Assembly (NCBI GenBank): GCA_027494035.1 | Contig: JAOSJQ010000001.1 | Location: forward strand, 1-64,000 | Reading direction: 5' to 3' | DNA from: UTCFX2 sp002050125 | Lineage (GTDB): Bacteria; Chloroflexota; Anaerolineae; Anaerolineales; UBA4823 | Length of the DNA: 64,000 nucleotides | Part shown: positions 13,466-21,914 of the stretch, in pieces | How positions within the stretch are numbered: the first letter of the stretch is position 1 | Layout of the letters: every line of letters begins with the position of its first letter | Notes under the pieces: model-generated | The model's input: only the letters and a program-made list of their open reading frames with translations | What the model was told of the DNA's origin: nothing | Database searches by the model: none | Position numbers and translations under genes: made by a program

Positions 13466-13722
13466 CGGAATTCCCTTTCAATTACTATACAACAGGGGAG
13501 AGGTGAATAGCCAAGTGTTTTTTATCCGTAGTTTGGATTACCTTCATCACATCGGTTGTGAGGATATCACAAATCCTGTGTCCTCTGCGTAAATTGAATA
13601 CAATTTATCAGTCTCTCCCGATTCTCAAAGTGAATTAACGCGAAGAACTGCTCGACTGGAATATCAAGCAGTTCGATTCTTTTTAGTGCCCCCACGGGGA
13701 TCTGACTCGAACTACGTGGCGT
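13466..13722 (-). repeat. Island repeat R4: leader, hairpin and separator
   Basis: The same arrangement as R5, about 90 percent alike by eye. The hairpin near 13645-13674 is partly decayed. The separator at about 13687-13714 reads on the minus strand as AGTTCGAGTC...CCCCGTGGGGGCA, like a decayed tRNA-Glu 3' end. Confidence 0.8.
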
Positions 13723-13740
13723 AAATAATTTTCCCTTTTT

Positions 13741-14244
13741 TCAAGGAGCAGGATATGGCTTCGATGTATCTACCCTTGAAATTTCATCGCCAATGATCCA
13801 ATAAGGTTCATTACATTGCGATGGCACTTGACCTTTTACTGGTTCGTATAAAACTGGAACTTCCCCGCCACTTATAATTACCTTATCTCCGATAGATGCT
13901 ACAGCTTTCCCATCCTCATTTAGAATTCTTACTGTATCATTCTCTACAGAAAAATTAAAATCAGGTGGCCAAATAAGTAAATAGCTGGCATTCGTTGATG
14001 TTTCACGATCAACGCGAATGCAGTTATTCTCCAAAACCAGAATGCCACCAGTCCTTGCTTCCATGACTGCCCTTTCACCCTCCGTTTTTTTCTGACGTGG
14101 AAAGAAGATGGTTTTGCTGGTACCAGAAGCAGGAGCAGTCATATTTACTTCACTGGGCTGCAAAGTAGAATCCACAGCAAAGGTACAGGCTGTCAATGTA
14201 AGCGATAAAACCATAACCACGAAACATATAGATTTATTTATCAT
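13741..14244 (-). CDS. Small lipoprotein with PYPAP tail (unit 3 cargo)
   Basis: A 167-residue protein. It has a signal peptide with lipobox LTAC (Cys about 20), then a domain with GGILVLENNCIRV, YLLIWPPDFNF and a glycine-rich IGDKVIISGGEV strand, suggesting a small beta-barrel, and a C-terminal PYPAP. I do not recognise the family. The last codons (PYPAP) and the sequence after them match the ends of other cargo genes in the island, so its 3' end is part of the repeated boundary. Confidence 0.75.
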   Translation of the reverse strand: MINKSICFVVMVLSLTLTACTFAVDSTLQPSEVNMTAPASGTSKTIFFPRQKKTEGERAVMEARTGGILVLENNCIRVDRETSTNASYLLIWPPDFNFSVENDTVRILNEDGKAVASIGDKVIISGGEVPVLYEPVKGQVPSQCNEPYWIIGDEISRVDTSKPYPAP

Positions 14245-14296
14245 GGGGTCTCTTCACCCTTCATGGTCAGGAGGATCTTTTTTGGTATCCGTGATA

Positions 14297-14720
14297 CTAA
14301 CAATCACCCCATGGGTCTGGATAATAACAATATTTCGAAAGATTAGGGCTTGTGGCATATTGATGTGCATATTCGACAGCGCCGTCACGATTGTATGGAT
14401 AGGTCGAATGATCTTCTGGTAGATTACAAGTCGTATATGCACTCATGGTCACATCGCTGCCTAGTAACTGGTTCTGGGAATTCTCAACCGGCCGGATAAG
14501 ATCTTCTTTGGACAGACCAGTAAATTTCATCATCCGCCACAGATAGTCTTCGTAATTATCAGATACGATCTTCCAGGTCCCATTATCTTTCCGTAATATA
14601 AGGGAATGTTGAAGGTTGCGCATCTTTGAGATGATAGGCTTAGTTTTGGAAACCTCCCTCGAGATTTCAAATTCGGAATGTGTCAATGATTTGAGACAAC
14701 TTGGTTTGGAATTTAGTGAG
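14297..14720 (-). pseudogene. Amidase_6 protein fragment
   Basis: About 135 residues match the middle of the amidases at 11434 and 17877, from FEISREVSKTKPIISKMRNL through GAVEYAHQYA to a stop immediately after WGDC. The N-terminal half is replaced by the decayed insertion sequence and a palindrome. The C-terminal half, after the catalytic-Cys motif, is missing. It is not expected to make an active enzyme. Confidence 0.8.
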
Positions 14721-14765
14721 TACATGTCATGCAAGGGATAATTGCTCACGTCTTTTGGCCAAGAA

Positions 14766-14813
14766 GGTTGTGGAAAAGTGGAAAGGTGAAGATTTTTCCA
14801 CTTTTCCACAACC
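14766..14813. repeat. 48-bp near-perfect palindrome
   Basis: Two perfect 19-bp arms (14766-14784 and 14795-14813, beginning GGTTGTGGAAAAGTGG) flank a 10-bp spacer. It lies exactly between the 3' end of the decayed IS3-type transposase and the amidase fragment. It may be a scar of a mobile element. Confidence 0.75.
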
Positions 14814-14826
14814 TCTACTACTACGG

Positions 14827-15848
14827 CTACGATAGGTTCTTTTCGATCTCCGCCGGTGTTTTCGGTGGATTGATCCAAACTGCATCCGGCAATGGTTGAG
14901 GTCTGGGTAGTCCTTTAACAAATCGTTCCGGGTGTTGCTGGTAAGCTGCTTGCAGTACCTGCTGGCGCTGCTGGATTACTGCCTGAAGCCCGGCCATAGT
15001 GAACATCGGCTGGGGTTAGAAGTCCTAGAGCCGTATGGTGGTGCTCATAGTTGTACCAGGCGAAGAAATCTTGAAGCCCAACGGCGCGCATCTTGCTGGC
15101 ATCCAAAGCGTTCTGGATAATCGGGCCGGTACTTCAAGGTTTTGAACTGAGCTTCAGAGAAAGGGTTATCGTTGGAAGTATGCGGTCTGGAGTGGGTTTT
15201 GGTCACTCCCAGGTCAGCCAACAAGAAGGCCACCGGTTTGGAAGTCATCGAACTGCCACGATCGGCGTGAACGGTGAGTTGATCTGGCTGGATGCCTTGT
15301 CGGGCACAGGTTTCAGCGATGAGTTGGCTGGCCAGGTTGGCGGATTCTCGTGTTGCCACCATCCAGCCGACCACAAAACGGCTAAAGACATCCAGGATAT
15401 CGTACAGGTAATAGTAGGTCCATTTGGCTGGTCCCAGCAGTTTGGTGATATCCCAACTCCACAGTTCATTGGGTTTGGTCGCCAAAATCTCCGGTTTGAC
15501 ATAATTGGGATGGCGCAACTGGTTGCGACGCTCGCATACTTCGTCATATTCATCCAAAATGCGATACATGCTTCGCCAGGAACACAGATATTGTCCTTCA
15601 TCCAGCAGAGTCGCATATACCTCGCGCGGTGCACTATCCTGAAAACGCTCGCTGTTCAGGAGCTGCCGCACTTCTGCTTTCTCAGCCTGGCTGAGCGCTC
15701 GTGGCGAAGCAACTGGCTCTGGAGAGGGTGGCTGTTCAGGCTCGCTAACCTGGCGAGATCGATACAAACTGGCTCTGGGCACATCCAATGTCCAACAAGC
15801 CCTAGATATTCCCACCGTCTCCCCCAACTGCTCCGCCGTCTGGATCAT
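14827..15848 (-). pseudogene. IS3-family transposase OrfB, two frameshifts
   Basis: An rve-type integrase core is visible: WSWDITKLLG (first Asp), VHADRGSSM (second Asp) and a helix with SNDNPFSEAQFKTLKY (Glu). The frame breaks near 15068, where one extra base precedes DFFAWYNYEHHHTALGLLTP. It breaks again near 15012, before the C-terminal AVIQQRQQVLQAAYQQHPER. Together the three pieces give the usual length of about 340 residues. As it stands the protein loses the C-terminus after the catalytic Glu, so the element is probably immobile. Confidence 0.85.
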
Positions 15849-16258
15849 TTCACTTCGTCCAAGTCTTGCTCTTCCACTGGCACTCCGAGCATCTGAGCAA
15901 CTTTTTTTTGAACATCAATGATCAATTCGGCTTGTTCCAACCGCTTTCTCAAACGCTCATTCTCGCGCTTCAACCTGCTGAGCTCACCTGCCTGTGCATC
16001 CGCTTTCGGCCCACGCTTGTGCGCCGATAAACCTTCCAGGCTGCCCCGATCACGCTGTTCACGCCATTTGTAGATCAACGATGAATATAAACCTTCGCGC
16101 CGCAGCCACGCCCCAATCTCGCCTTTCTCTTTGCAGGCTTCCACTTCTTGCAATATGCGCAACTTGTACTCGGCTGTGTATCGCTTGCGCTGTGCTTTTT
16201 CTACCACTTCCGTTTCAGGCATTTTTTCGCTTACCTTACCATTTCTGTTCTGAGACAT
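15845..16258 (-). CDS. IS3-family transposase OrfA
   Basis: A 137-residue helix-turn-helix protein with RYTAEYKLRILQEVEACKEK and LYSSLIYKWREQRDRGSL, followed by a leucine-rich coiled region (LSRLKRENERLRKRLEQAE). It binds the element ends. The start is fixed by GGAGGAG seven to ten bases upstream. It overlaps orfB by 4 bases. It appears intact even though orfB is broken. Confidence 0.85.
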   Translation of the reverse strand: MSQNRNGKVSEKMPETEVVEKAQRKRYTAEYKLRILQEVEACKEKGEIGAWLRREGLYSSLIYKWREQRDRGSLEGLSAHKRGPKADAQAGELSRLKRENERLRKRLEQAELIIDVQKKVAQMLGVPVEEQDLDEVK

Positions 16259-16327
16259 CTTGTTTCTCCTCCGCCCTGCTCCCTAAATTATTGGTCGGAG
16301 TTGTCTCACTATTATAGTCACAGAGGG

Positions 16328-16857
16328 TTGTTCCTGCTGCTGGCGCTCGTTTTCGCCGCTTGCAATAGTAACCCCTCAAGGACTGTTCGGGCCACACAAG
16401 CAATCCCTCAGACAGCGACCACGACTGCGACGCCCAGACAAGCGACGGCCACCTGGTATCTTAAAACAGCCACTCCTATATCACCGACACCGCCGCCTAA
16501 TGATATTGGCTATTTTGATGGGGTTATCGTTATAACGCAGTACTTTACCTTCTTGAGTCATGGTCTCTATGAGGAAGCTTATCAATTATTGAGCTCTTCC
16601 GCGCGGACGCGAATCGGCAATCTTGAAGATTATATGGAATACGAAAAATCGTGGTTTACGAAGCTCGAAATTATTTCCATTTACCCTCAATACCTCAAAA
16701 CAAACTCTGTGGATAGAAGACGGTTCATTGTGACTTTCATCTTCTGGGGCGAGGGAGGCTGTCGGGCGCTGGAGTAAGCGGTGAGGAGCAGACATTATAC
16801 CTGACGCTAGTAAGGGAGAACGGAAAATGGAAAATCGATTCATTCGACACTGCATAA
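16328..16857 (+). pseudogene. Inverted copy of the NTF2-like lipoprotein, 5'-truncated
   Basis: It begins inside the signal peptide (LFLLLALVFAACNSNPS) and matches the gene at 19777 almost base for base. A missing G near 16755 shifts the frame, giving WGEGGCRALE and a stop. It has no start codon or leader of its own. It runs on the plus strand, opposite to all other units. Confidence 0.85.
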
Positions 16858-16952
16858 ACAACATGACCGATTCATCTTGAATTGCTCGATATGACAGTGC
16901 AAGAATTTACAATTCAAAATCAAGCGTGCTAATCCAAAGAGTTGGGGTCGAA

Positions 16953-17000
16953 ATGAACAAATCAAGAGTGATTTTCCTGGCTTTCGTTTTGATTTTCATT
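16953..17000 (+). pseudogene. Inverted copy of the amidase signal-peptide start
   Basis: ATG followed by NKSRVIFLAFVLIFI, then interrupted by IS5-type copy A at 17001. It is a duplicate of 19634-19681 and has no body of its own on this strand. Confidence 0.75.
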
Positions 17001-17040
17001 AGACCTCTTGCATAAGTGGAAACTGTGCCATAATAGGCAC

Positions 17041-17538
17041 ATGAGATACGAAGAGATCAAAGAACGGGACGAACAAGACTTCAAGCGGTTGACAGGTGTT
17101 GAGCACCAAACGTTTCTTCTAATGGTGAAGGTATTGGAAGCGGAGATGCCCAACTTTGGACGTCCGCCCAAATTGAGCCGAGCGGACCAATTGCTGATGA
17201 CCTTGATGTATTGGCGAGAATATCGGACCCAATTTCATATCGCACAAGCCTATGGTATCAGCGAAGCATCGGTATGTCGGACAATCCAGAAAGTCGAAGA
17301 TGCACTCATGAATTCGGGTCAATTTCGATTACCTGGCAAGAAGGCCCTCCAACCCAGTGATACGGTGATTGAGGTGGTCATTGTGGATGCTACAGAGCAG
17401 CCAATTGAGCGTCCGAAAAAAGCAGCGTCAACACTACAGTGGCAAAAAGAAGCGACATACACAGAAGGCTCAAGTGATCGTCAATCAACGTACCCTGGAA
17501 ATCATAGCCACAGCCTTTGGCAATGGCAGCACTCATGA
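17041..17538 (+). CDS. IS5-family transposase, first frame (copy A)
   Basis: About 165 residues. A helix-turn-helix of the HTH_Tnp_4 type lies around PPKLSRADQLLMTLMYWREY and AYGISEASVCRTIQKVE. The first DDE Asp is in VIEVVIVDATEQPIERPKK. The frame then leaves the transposase at the A6 run, where the second frame takes over. The full enzyme would need frameshifting. Copy A keeps the normal reading frame that copy B has lost. Confidence 0.85.
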   Translation: MRYEEIKERDEQDFKRLTGVEHQTFLLMVKVLEAEMPNFGRPPKLSRADQLLMTLMYWREYRTQFHIAQAYGISEASVCRTIQKVEDALMNSGQFRLPGKKALQPSDTVIEVVIVDATEQPIERPKKAASTLQWQKEATYTEGSSDRQSTYPGNHSHSLWQWQHS

Positions 17539-17860
17539 TTTCCATTTGTTCAAAGAGAGCTCTGTTGGCATGGCTCAAGGCATTCGGTGTTTAGCTGATA
17601 CGGGCTACCTGGGTTTGACCAAGCTGCATGCCAATAGTCAGATACCGGCTAAGAAATCCAAACTCCATCCGCTCACTCGTGAGCAAAAAGCTGCTAACCG
17701 ACAACTGGCAGGCCAACGCATCTTCTGTGAACATATTTTCGGAAGATTGAAGGTCTTCCATATCTTGAGTGACCGTTATCGTAATCGACGTAAACGCTTC
17801 AGTTTACGCTTCAATCTGATTGCTGCTATTTACAATCTGGAACTTCATGCAAAATCATGA
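17369..17860 (+). CDS. IS5-family transposase, second frame (copy A)
   Basis: It holds the catalytic part of a DDE_Tnp_4 domain: CLADTGYLGL (second Asp), and FCEHIFGRLKVF (Glu) with the C-terminal NRRKRFSLRFNLIAAIYNLE. It overlaps the first frame, is probably reached by frameshifting at the A6 run, and is not translated alone. Confidence 0.8.
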   Translation: MRWSLWMLQSSQLSVRKKQRQHYSGKKKRHTQKAQVIVNQRTLEIIATAFGNGSTHDFHLFKESSVGMAQGIRCLADTGYLGLTKLHANSQIPAKKSKLHPLTREQKAANRQLAGQRIFCEHIFGRLKVFHILSDRYRNRRKRFSLRFNLIAAIYNLELHAKS

Positions 17861-17876
17861 CTTTTGCAAGAGGTCT

Positions 17877-18757
17877 ATTAACGATGAAATTATATAGCCG
17901 GGTCACATCCACCCAAGCCGCAGCCCTATCATTCACATTGTTATAGTACCAACCGTCCATTCCTATTCCGTGTTCATCATCAAAATCCATTAGAGCACCA
18001 CCACCTTCATACATGGCTTGGCTCACAAAATTGGTACAATCGCCCCACGGTTCAGGAAAATAGTAATATGCTGGATTAGGACTTAGTGCCCATTGATGGG
18101 CATATTCCACAGCTCCGGTGTAGTTATATGGATATGTCGATTGATCTCCATATAAATTACACGATGTAGTTTCACTCATAGCTCCATCAATCCCGGGTAA
18201 GTGACCGGGTGAATCCTCGTCGGGTTGGACTAGATCTTCTTTTGAAAGCCTCGTCGCCTTTATCAATCGCCATAAATAGTCTTCATAATCGTCGGAAACG
18301 ATCTTCCAGTCCCCATTTTCTTTTCGCAATGTAATCGTATGTTGAAGGTTGCGCATCTTTGAGATGACAGGTCCATTCTTGGCAATTTCCCTGGAAATCT
18401 CGAATTCCACGTCGTGTCCCTCGACGACAGGTACTGTAACTGACTGACTTTCAGAATCAAACAAGATGTCTCCAAAGTCCAGATAATATTCATACTCTAA
18501 GTACCTTAGGTGGTACATTTTTGCATGTTCCAATTCTATCTCCAACTTTTCCGACTCCGAACTCAGGAAATTGCTTCCTATCGGAGTATCGTCGACCAAT
18601 CCTTTGAAATGCTCTAACTGTAATGTGCTATGGGATCGATAACGACGTTCAAAATAAGCTTTCACGGTAGAGAAATTTGTTCCTTATCTTCAGAATTGGT
18701 GATTTCCGGGTGGTTTGCCGAGGCTTTGGTTGTCCAGGCACGGGGAATTCCTATAAT
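17877..18757 (-). pseudogene. Amidase_6 protein body, broken at both ends (unit 3 cargo)
   Basis: It encodes the NTF2-like region and the first half of the Amidase_6 domain (GAVEYAHQWA, WGDCTNFVSQAMYEGG), similar to 11434. Its signal peptide is separated by IS5-type copy B, whose removal restores the frame across the ATT duplication. A 2-base CT insertion near 18668 shifts the frame. The C-terminal half, with the catalytic His, is cut off by copy A at 17876. It is certainly inactive. Confidence 0.85.
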
Positions 18758-18773
18758 AGACCTCTTGCAAAAG

Positions 18774-19265
18774 TCATGATTTTGCATGAAGTTCCAGATT
18801 GTAAATAGCAGCAATCAGATTGAAGCGTAAACTGAAGCGTTTACGTCGATTACGATAACGGTCACTCAAGATATGGAAGACCTTCAATCGTCCGATAATA
18901 TGTTCACAGAAGATGCGTTGGCCTGCCAGTTGTCGGTTAGCAGCTTTTTGCTCACGAGTGAGCGGATGGAGTTTGGATTTCTTAGCCGGTATCTGACTAT
19001 TGGCATGCAGCTTGGTCAAACCCAGGTAGCCCGTATCAGCTAAACACCGAATGCCTTGAGCCATGCCAACAGAGCTCTCTTTGAACAAATGGAAATCATG
19101 AGTGCTGCCATTGCCAAAGGCTGTGGCTATGATTTCCAGGGTACGTTGATTGACGATCACTTGAGCCTTCTGTGTATGTCGCTTCTTTTTGCCACTGTAG
19201 TGTTGACGCTGCTTTTTTCGGACGCTCAATTGGCTGCTCTGTAGCATCCACAATGACCACCTCAA
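18774..19265 (-). CDS. IS5-family transposase, second frame (copy B)
   Basis: The same as the second frame of copy A except for single residues (FCEHIIGRLKVF in place of FCEHIFGRLKVF). It contains the second Asp and the Glu of the DDE triad. Confidence 0.8.
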   Translation of the reverse strand: MRWSLWMLQSSQLSVRKKQRQHYSGKKKRHTQKAQVIVNQRTLEIIATAFGNGSTHDFHLFKESSVGMAQGIRCLADTGYLGLTKLHANSQIPAKKSKLHPLTREQKAANRQLAGQRIFCEHIIGRLKVFHILSDRYRNRRKRFSLRFNLIAAIYNLELHAKS

Positions 19266-19593
19266 TCACCGTATCACTGGGTTGGAGGGCCTTCTTGCCA
19301 GGTAATCGAAATTGACCCGAATTCATGAGTGCATCTTCGACTTTCTGGATTGTCCGACATACCGATGCTTCGCTGATACCATAGGCTTGTGCGATATGAA
19401 ATTGGGTCGATATTCTCGCCAATACATCAAGGTCATCAGCAATTGGTCCGCTCGGCTCAATTTGGGCGGACGTCCAAAGTTGGGCATCTCCGCTTCCAAT
19501 ACCTTCACCATTAGAAGAAACGTTTGGTGCTTCAACACCTGTCAACCGCTTGAAGTCTTGTTCGTCCCGTTCTTTGATCTCTTCGTATCTCAT
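19096..19593 (-). CDS. IS5-family transposase, first frame (copy B), with a shifted stretch
   Basis: Compared with copy A there is one extra base after TGVE and one missing base before TQFHIAQ. About 36 residues of the DNA-binding region are therefore read in the wrong frame (APNVSSNGEGIG...) before the frame is restored. The helix-turn-helix is thus damaged, and this copy is probably inactive. Confidence 0.75.
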   Translation of the reverse strand: MRYEEIKERDEQDFKRLTGVEAPNVSSNGEGIGSGDAQLWTSAQIEPSGPIADDLDVLARISTQFHIAQAYGISEASVCRTIQKVEDALMNSGQFRLPGKKALQPSDTVIEVVIVDATEQPIERPKKAASTLQWQKEATYTEGSSDRQSTYPGNHSHSLWQWQHS

Positions 19594-19633
19594 GTGCCTA
19601 TTATGGCACAGTTTCCACTTATGCAAGAGGTCT

Positions 19634-19681
19634 AATGAAAATCAAAACGAAAGCCAGGAAAATCACTCTTGATTTGTTCAT
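19634..19681 (-). pseudogene. Amidase signal-peptide start, cut from its body
   Basis: ATG followed by NKSRVIFLAFVLIFI, continued after removal of copy B by IGIPRAWTTK at 18757 and below. It lies 96 bp behind the unit 3 lipoprotein gene, the same order as in unit 4. Confidence 0.8.
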
Positions 19682-19776
19682 TTCGACCCCAACTCTTTGG
19701 ATTAGCACGCTTGATTTTGAATTGTAAATTCTTGCACTGTCATATCGAGCAATTCAAGATGAATCGGTCATGTTGT

Positions 19777-20334
19777 TTATGCAGTGTCGAATGAATCGAT
19801 TTTCCATTTTCCGTTCTCCCTTACTAGCGTCAGGTATAATGTCTGCTCCTCACCGCTTACTCCAGCGCCCGACAGCCTCCCCTCGCCCCAGAAGATGAAA
19901 GTCACAATGAACCGTCTTCTATCCACAGAGTTTGTTTTGAGGTATTGAGGGTAAATGGAAATAATTTCGAGCTTCGTAAACCACGATTTTTCGTATTCCA
20001 TATAATCTTCAAGATTGCCGATTCGCGTCCGCGCGGAAGAGCTCAATAATTGATAAGCTTCCTCATAGAGACCATGACTCAAGAAGGTAAAGTACTGCGT
20101 TATAACGATAACCCCATCAAAATAGCCAATATCATTAGGCGGCGGTGTCGGTGATATAGGAGTGGCTGTTTTAAGATACCAGGTGGCCGTCGCTTGTCTG
20201 GGCGTCGCAGTCGTGGTCGCTGTCTGAGGGATTGCTTGTGTGGCCCGAACAGTCCTTGAGGGGTTACTATTGCAAGCGGCGAAAACGAGCGCCAGCAGCA
20301 GGAACAATGCGATTTGAGATTTCCTACTTTTCAT
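19777..20334 (-). CDS. NTF2-like lipoprotein (unit 3), intact
   Basis: 185 residues. The lipoprotein signal is LFLLLALVFAACNSN (lipobox Cys about 21). A Thr/Ala/Pro linker rich in TAT repeats runs to about residue 58. A single domain then starts IGYFDGVIVITQYFTFLSHG, has YEEAYQLLSSSARTRIG, and ends TLYLTLVRENGKWKIDSF. The pattern is that of NTF2-like domains, exported and membrane-anchored. It is the reference copy for the family of six in this island (two intact, the rest truncated or decayed). The ATG follows the R3 leader. Confidence 0.85.
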   Translation of the reverse strand: MKSRKSQIALFLLLALVFAACNSNPSRTVRATQAIPQTATTTATPRQATATWYLKTATPISPTPPPNDIGYFDGVIVITQYFTFLSHGLYEEAYQLLSSSARTRIGNLEDYMEYEKSWFTKLEIISIYPQYLKTNSVDRRRFIVTFIFWGEGRLSGAGVSGEEQTLYLTLVRENGKWKIDSFDTA

Positions 20335-20578
20335 CAGATTTCCCTATATGATTGCATACAATAGGGGAGGTGAATAGTCAAGTGCCTTTTATCCGTAATT
20401 TGGGCTACTTTCGTCACACTGGTTGTGAGGCTATCACAATTCTTGTGTCCCTTGCGTGAACTGAATACAATTTTTCAACTTGTCTCGATCCTCAAAGCGA
20501 ATTAACGCGAAGAACTGCTCGACCGGCAGGTCAAGCAGTTCGATTGAGTGCCCCTACGGGGATCTGACTCGAACTGTG
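20335..20578 (-). repeat. Island repeat R3: leader, hairpin and separator
   Basis: The same order as R4 and R5. The hairpin has a 13-bp stem with one mismatch (GAACTGCTCGACC with GGTCAAGCAGTTC near 20514-20543). The separator at about 20551-20578 resembles a tRNA 3' end. The gap to 20656 before the next gene has no other feature. Confidence 0.8.
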
Positions 20579-20656
20579 TGAATTTAGCCCTAATCAGTAA
20601 TATTTTGCTACAATCCTTTCTCGAGCGACAAAGAAACCATGAGATGCTTACATTGT

Positions 20657-21871
20657 CTATTGCACGATAGCAATTTGTGGAACTGCTGCCCCTGGGATGA
20701 GGGGCTCCAATTCCTGGTAAAAATTCAGGCGAATGATGTCTAGCGAATCCGGTCGTGGCAACAAAGCGAAGACCTCACCGTTTGGGCTTACTGCTGTAAT
20801 GCGCATGATCGGATAATAGAATTCAGATAACGGAACACGAGCAACGCCTTGAACACCGCCTTTTTCGTCGATATAATGAACGGTCTGGTCGACTTTTATG
20901 GGATTGATTGGCATTACATCATCGCGCAACAGATAAATACTTCCATCCTCGAATACATCCAAAAATTGCAGGCCACCGAGTCCTTCGGATAACTTCGTTT
21001 GGTAGATCGTCTTGCCGGCTGTGACCTTGGGATCTTTCCATTGGCCGGGAGTACACACGAAGAACCTTTTATCATTGCATAATAATCCTTGCGTAATAAG
21101 GTCGGGATCGCTTTGTTTTTGAACCTCCGACAACGGGAATAATTTTGAACCACCAGTTGCTTCAAGGATAATACGCTCTTCGCAATCAAGTGCAATTCCT
21201 GTCAGCCCGCCTTTGAGGGTGTTCTCGGGTTTCTGGGCGTCAACCGGAAATTCGAAAGGGATTTTTTCACTGGCAATAAGTTTGCCGTCAAGTGTTAGCC
21301 GGAGTACACGGAAATTCTGATAGGCAGTTTCCAGGAGGAATATCTCATCTCCCTTGATCCGCATATCCCTCACATACCCGATACCCAGCTCATCCAATTT
21401 TATCGTTTGCTGTAACCGCCCTTCCCGATCATATTTCAATAGTCGCCTACCCAGGAGATCCGAGATTAAGAATGAATTATCGGACAGGACGGCGATCGCA
21501 TTCGGCCCTTCGATGTTAGCACAACAAGATGGAATTTTATATTTTAGGATCCCACGCGTGCCAGCGGGTATGCTAAACAGGGTCTCGTATAAGTCTCCTG
21601 GCAGGTCGTGGATAAACGGGGCTCTGGCGGATGGAAGCCCACCTGTCGGCTCCGTTGTAGGGGTAAGTGGAGGCGAAGGCAAGGTCAAGGGAGTTAAAGT
21701 CATTATCACTGGTAAACTCGGCGAAATAGTACTAATTGCTGTCTCTATTGGTGCGATAATTGCTGCTCGAGTATTTTCAGAGGTCGGTGTAACTTTGTGT
21801 AGCGAATCAATTATATTGCACGCAACCAGGGACAGAATAATCAACAAGTAAGTAATAATTTTTTTTACCAT
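20657..21871 (-). CDS. Propeller-like lipoprotein (unit 2 cargo)
   Basis: 404 residues. It has a lipoprotein signal with LSLVAC (Cys about 18), a Thr/Pro-rich linker to about 85, then repeated beta-sheet blades of NHL/SMP-30 type (IAVLSDNSFLISDLLGRRLL, VRDMRIKGDEIFLLE, GLTGIALDCEERIIL, LDVFEDGSIYLLRD, AVSPNGEVFALLPRPDSLDI). It resembles the N-terminal propeller of the next gene upstream, so the two probably arose by duplication. It likely binds a ligand or partner at the cell surface; no catalytic residues are seen. Confidence 0.75.
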   Translation of the reverse strand: MVKKIITYLLIILSLVACNIIDSLHKVTPTSENTRAAIIAPIETAISTISPSLPVIMTLTPLTLPSPPLTPTTEPTGGLPSARAPFIHDLPGDLYETLFSIPAGTRGILKYKIPSCCANIEGPNAIAVLSDNSFLISDLLGRRLLKYDREGRLQQTIKLDELGIGYVRDMRIKGDEIFLLETAYQNFRVLRLTLDGKLIASEKIPFEFPVDAQKPENTLKGGLTGIALDCEERIILEATGGSKLFPLSEVQKQSDPDLITQGLLCNDKRFFVCTPGQWKDPKVTAGKTIYQTKLSEGLGGLQFLDVFEDGSIYLLRDDVMPINPIKVDQTVHYIDEKGGVQGVARVPLSEFYYPIMRITAVSPNGEVFALLPRPDSLDIIRLNFYQELEPLIPGAAVPQIAIVQ

Positions 21872-21914
21872 CTTTTCACTTATCCAAAGTTGCGTATAAT
21901 CAAATTCTTCATGC

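Larger units (their letters stand above)
14827..16318 (-). mobile_element. Decayed IS3-family element
   Basis: It contains an orfA/orfB pair in the IS3 arrangement. The right end likely lies in GGTCGGAGTTGTCTCA near 16298-16313. I could not find the matching left terminal repeat, which may be lost at the palindrome next to it. The element sits on the broken 5' end of the inverted lipoprotein copy. Limits are approximate. Confidence 0.7.
16328..17876 (+). repeat. Left arm of 1.55 kb inverted duplication
   Basis: This segment is nearly identical to the reverse complement of 18758-20307. It holds, in order: the lipoprotein gene without its first 13 codons, the amidase signal-peptide start, and IS5-type copy A. 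Its outer edge is cut at the IS3-family element. The few differences are single-base indels. Confidence 0.9.
17001..17876 (+). mobile_element. IS5-family element, copy A
   Basis: An 876-bp element bounded by AGACCTCTTGCA/TGCAAGAGGTCT inverted repeats and flanked on both sides by ATT. It has two overlapping frames joined at an A6 run (17416-17421), as in IS427-like members of IS5. Copy B at 18758-19633 is in opposite orientation. Confidence 0.9.
18758..19633 (-). mobile_element. IS5-family element, copy B
   Basis: 876 bp with the same terminal repeats as copy A and AAT on both flanks, a 3-bp target duplication. It inserted into the amidase gene right after its signal-peptide codons. Confidence 0.9.
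18758..20307 (-). repeat. Right arm of 1.55 kb inverted duplication
   Basis: The reverse complement of 16328-17876. This arm keeps the complete lipoprotein gene, leader and correct order of unit 3, so it is probably the original. The arms flank about 880 bp of amidase body. Confidence 0.9.

Noticed and set aside
15093..15896. Long plus-strand open frame opposite the IS3 orfB
   Set aside because: Antisense shadow of orfB; the minus-strand frame has the integrase motifs.
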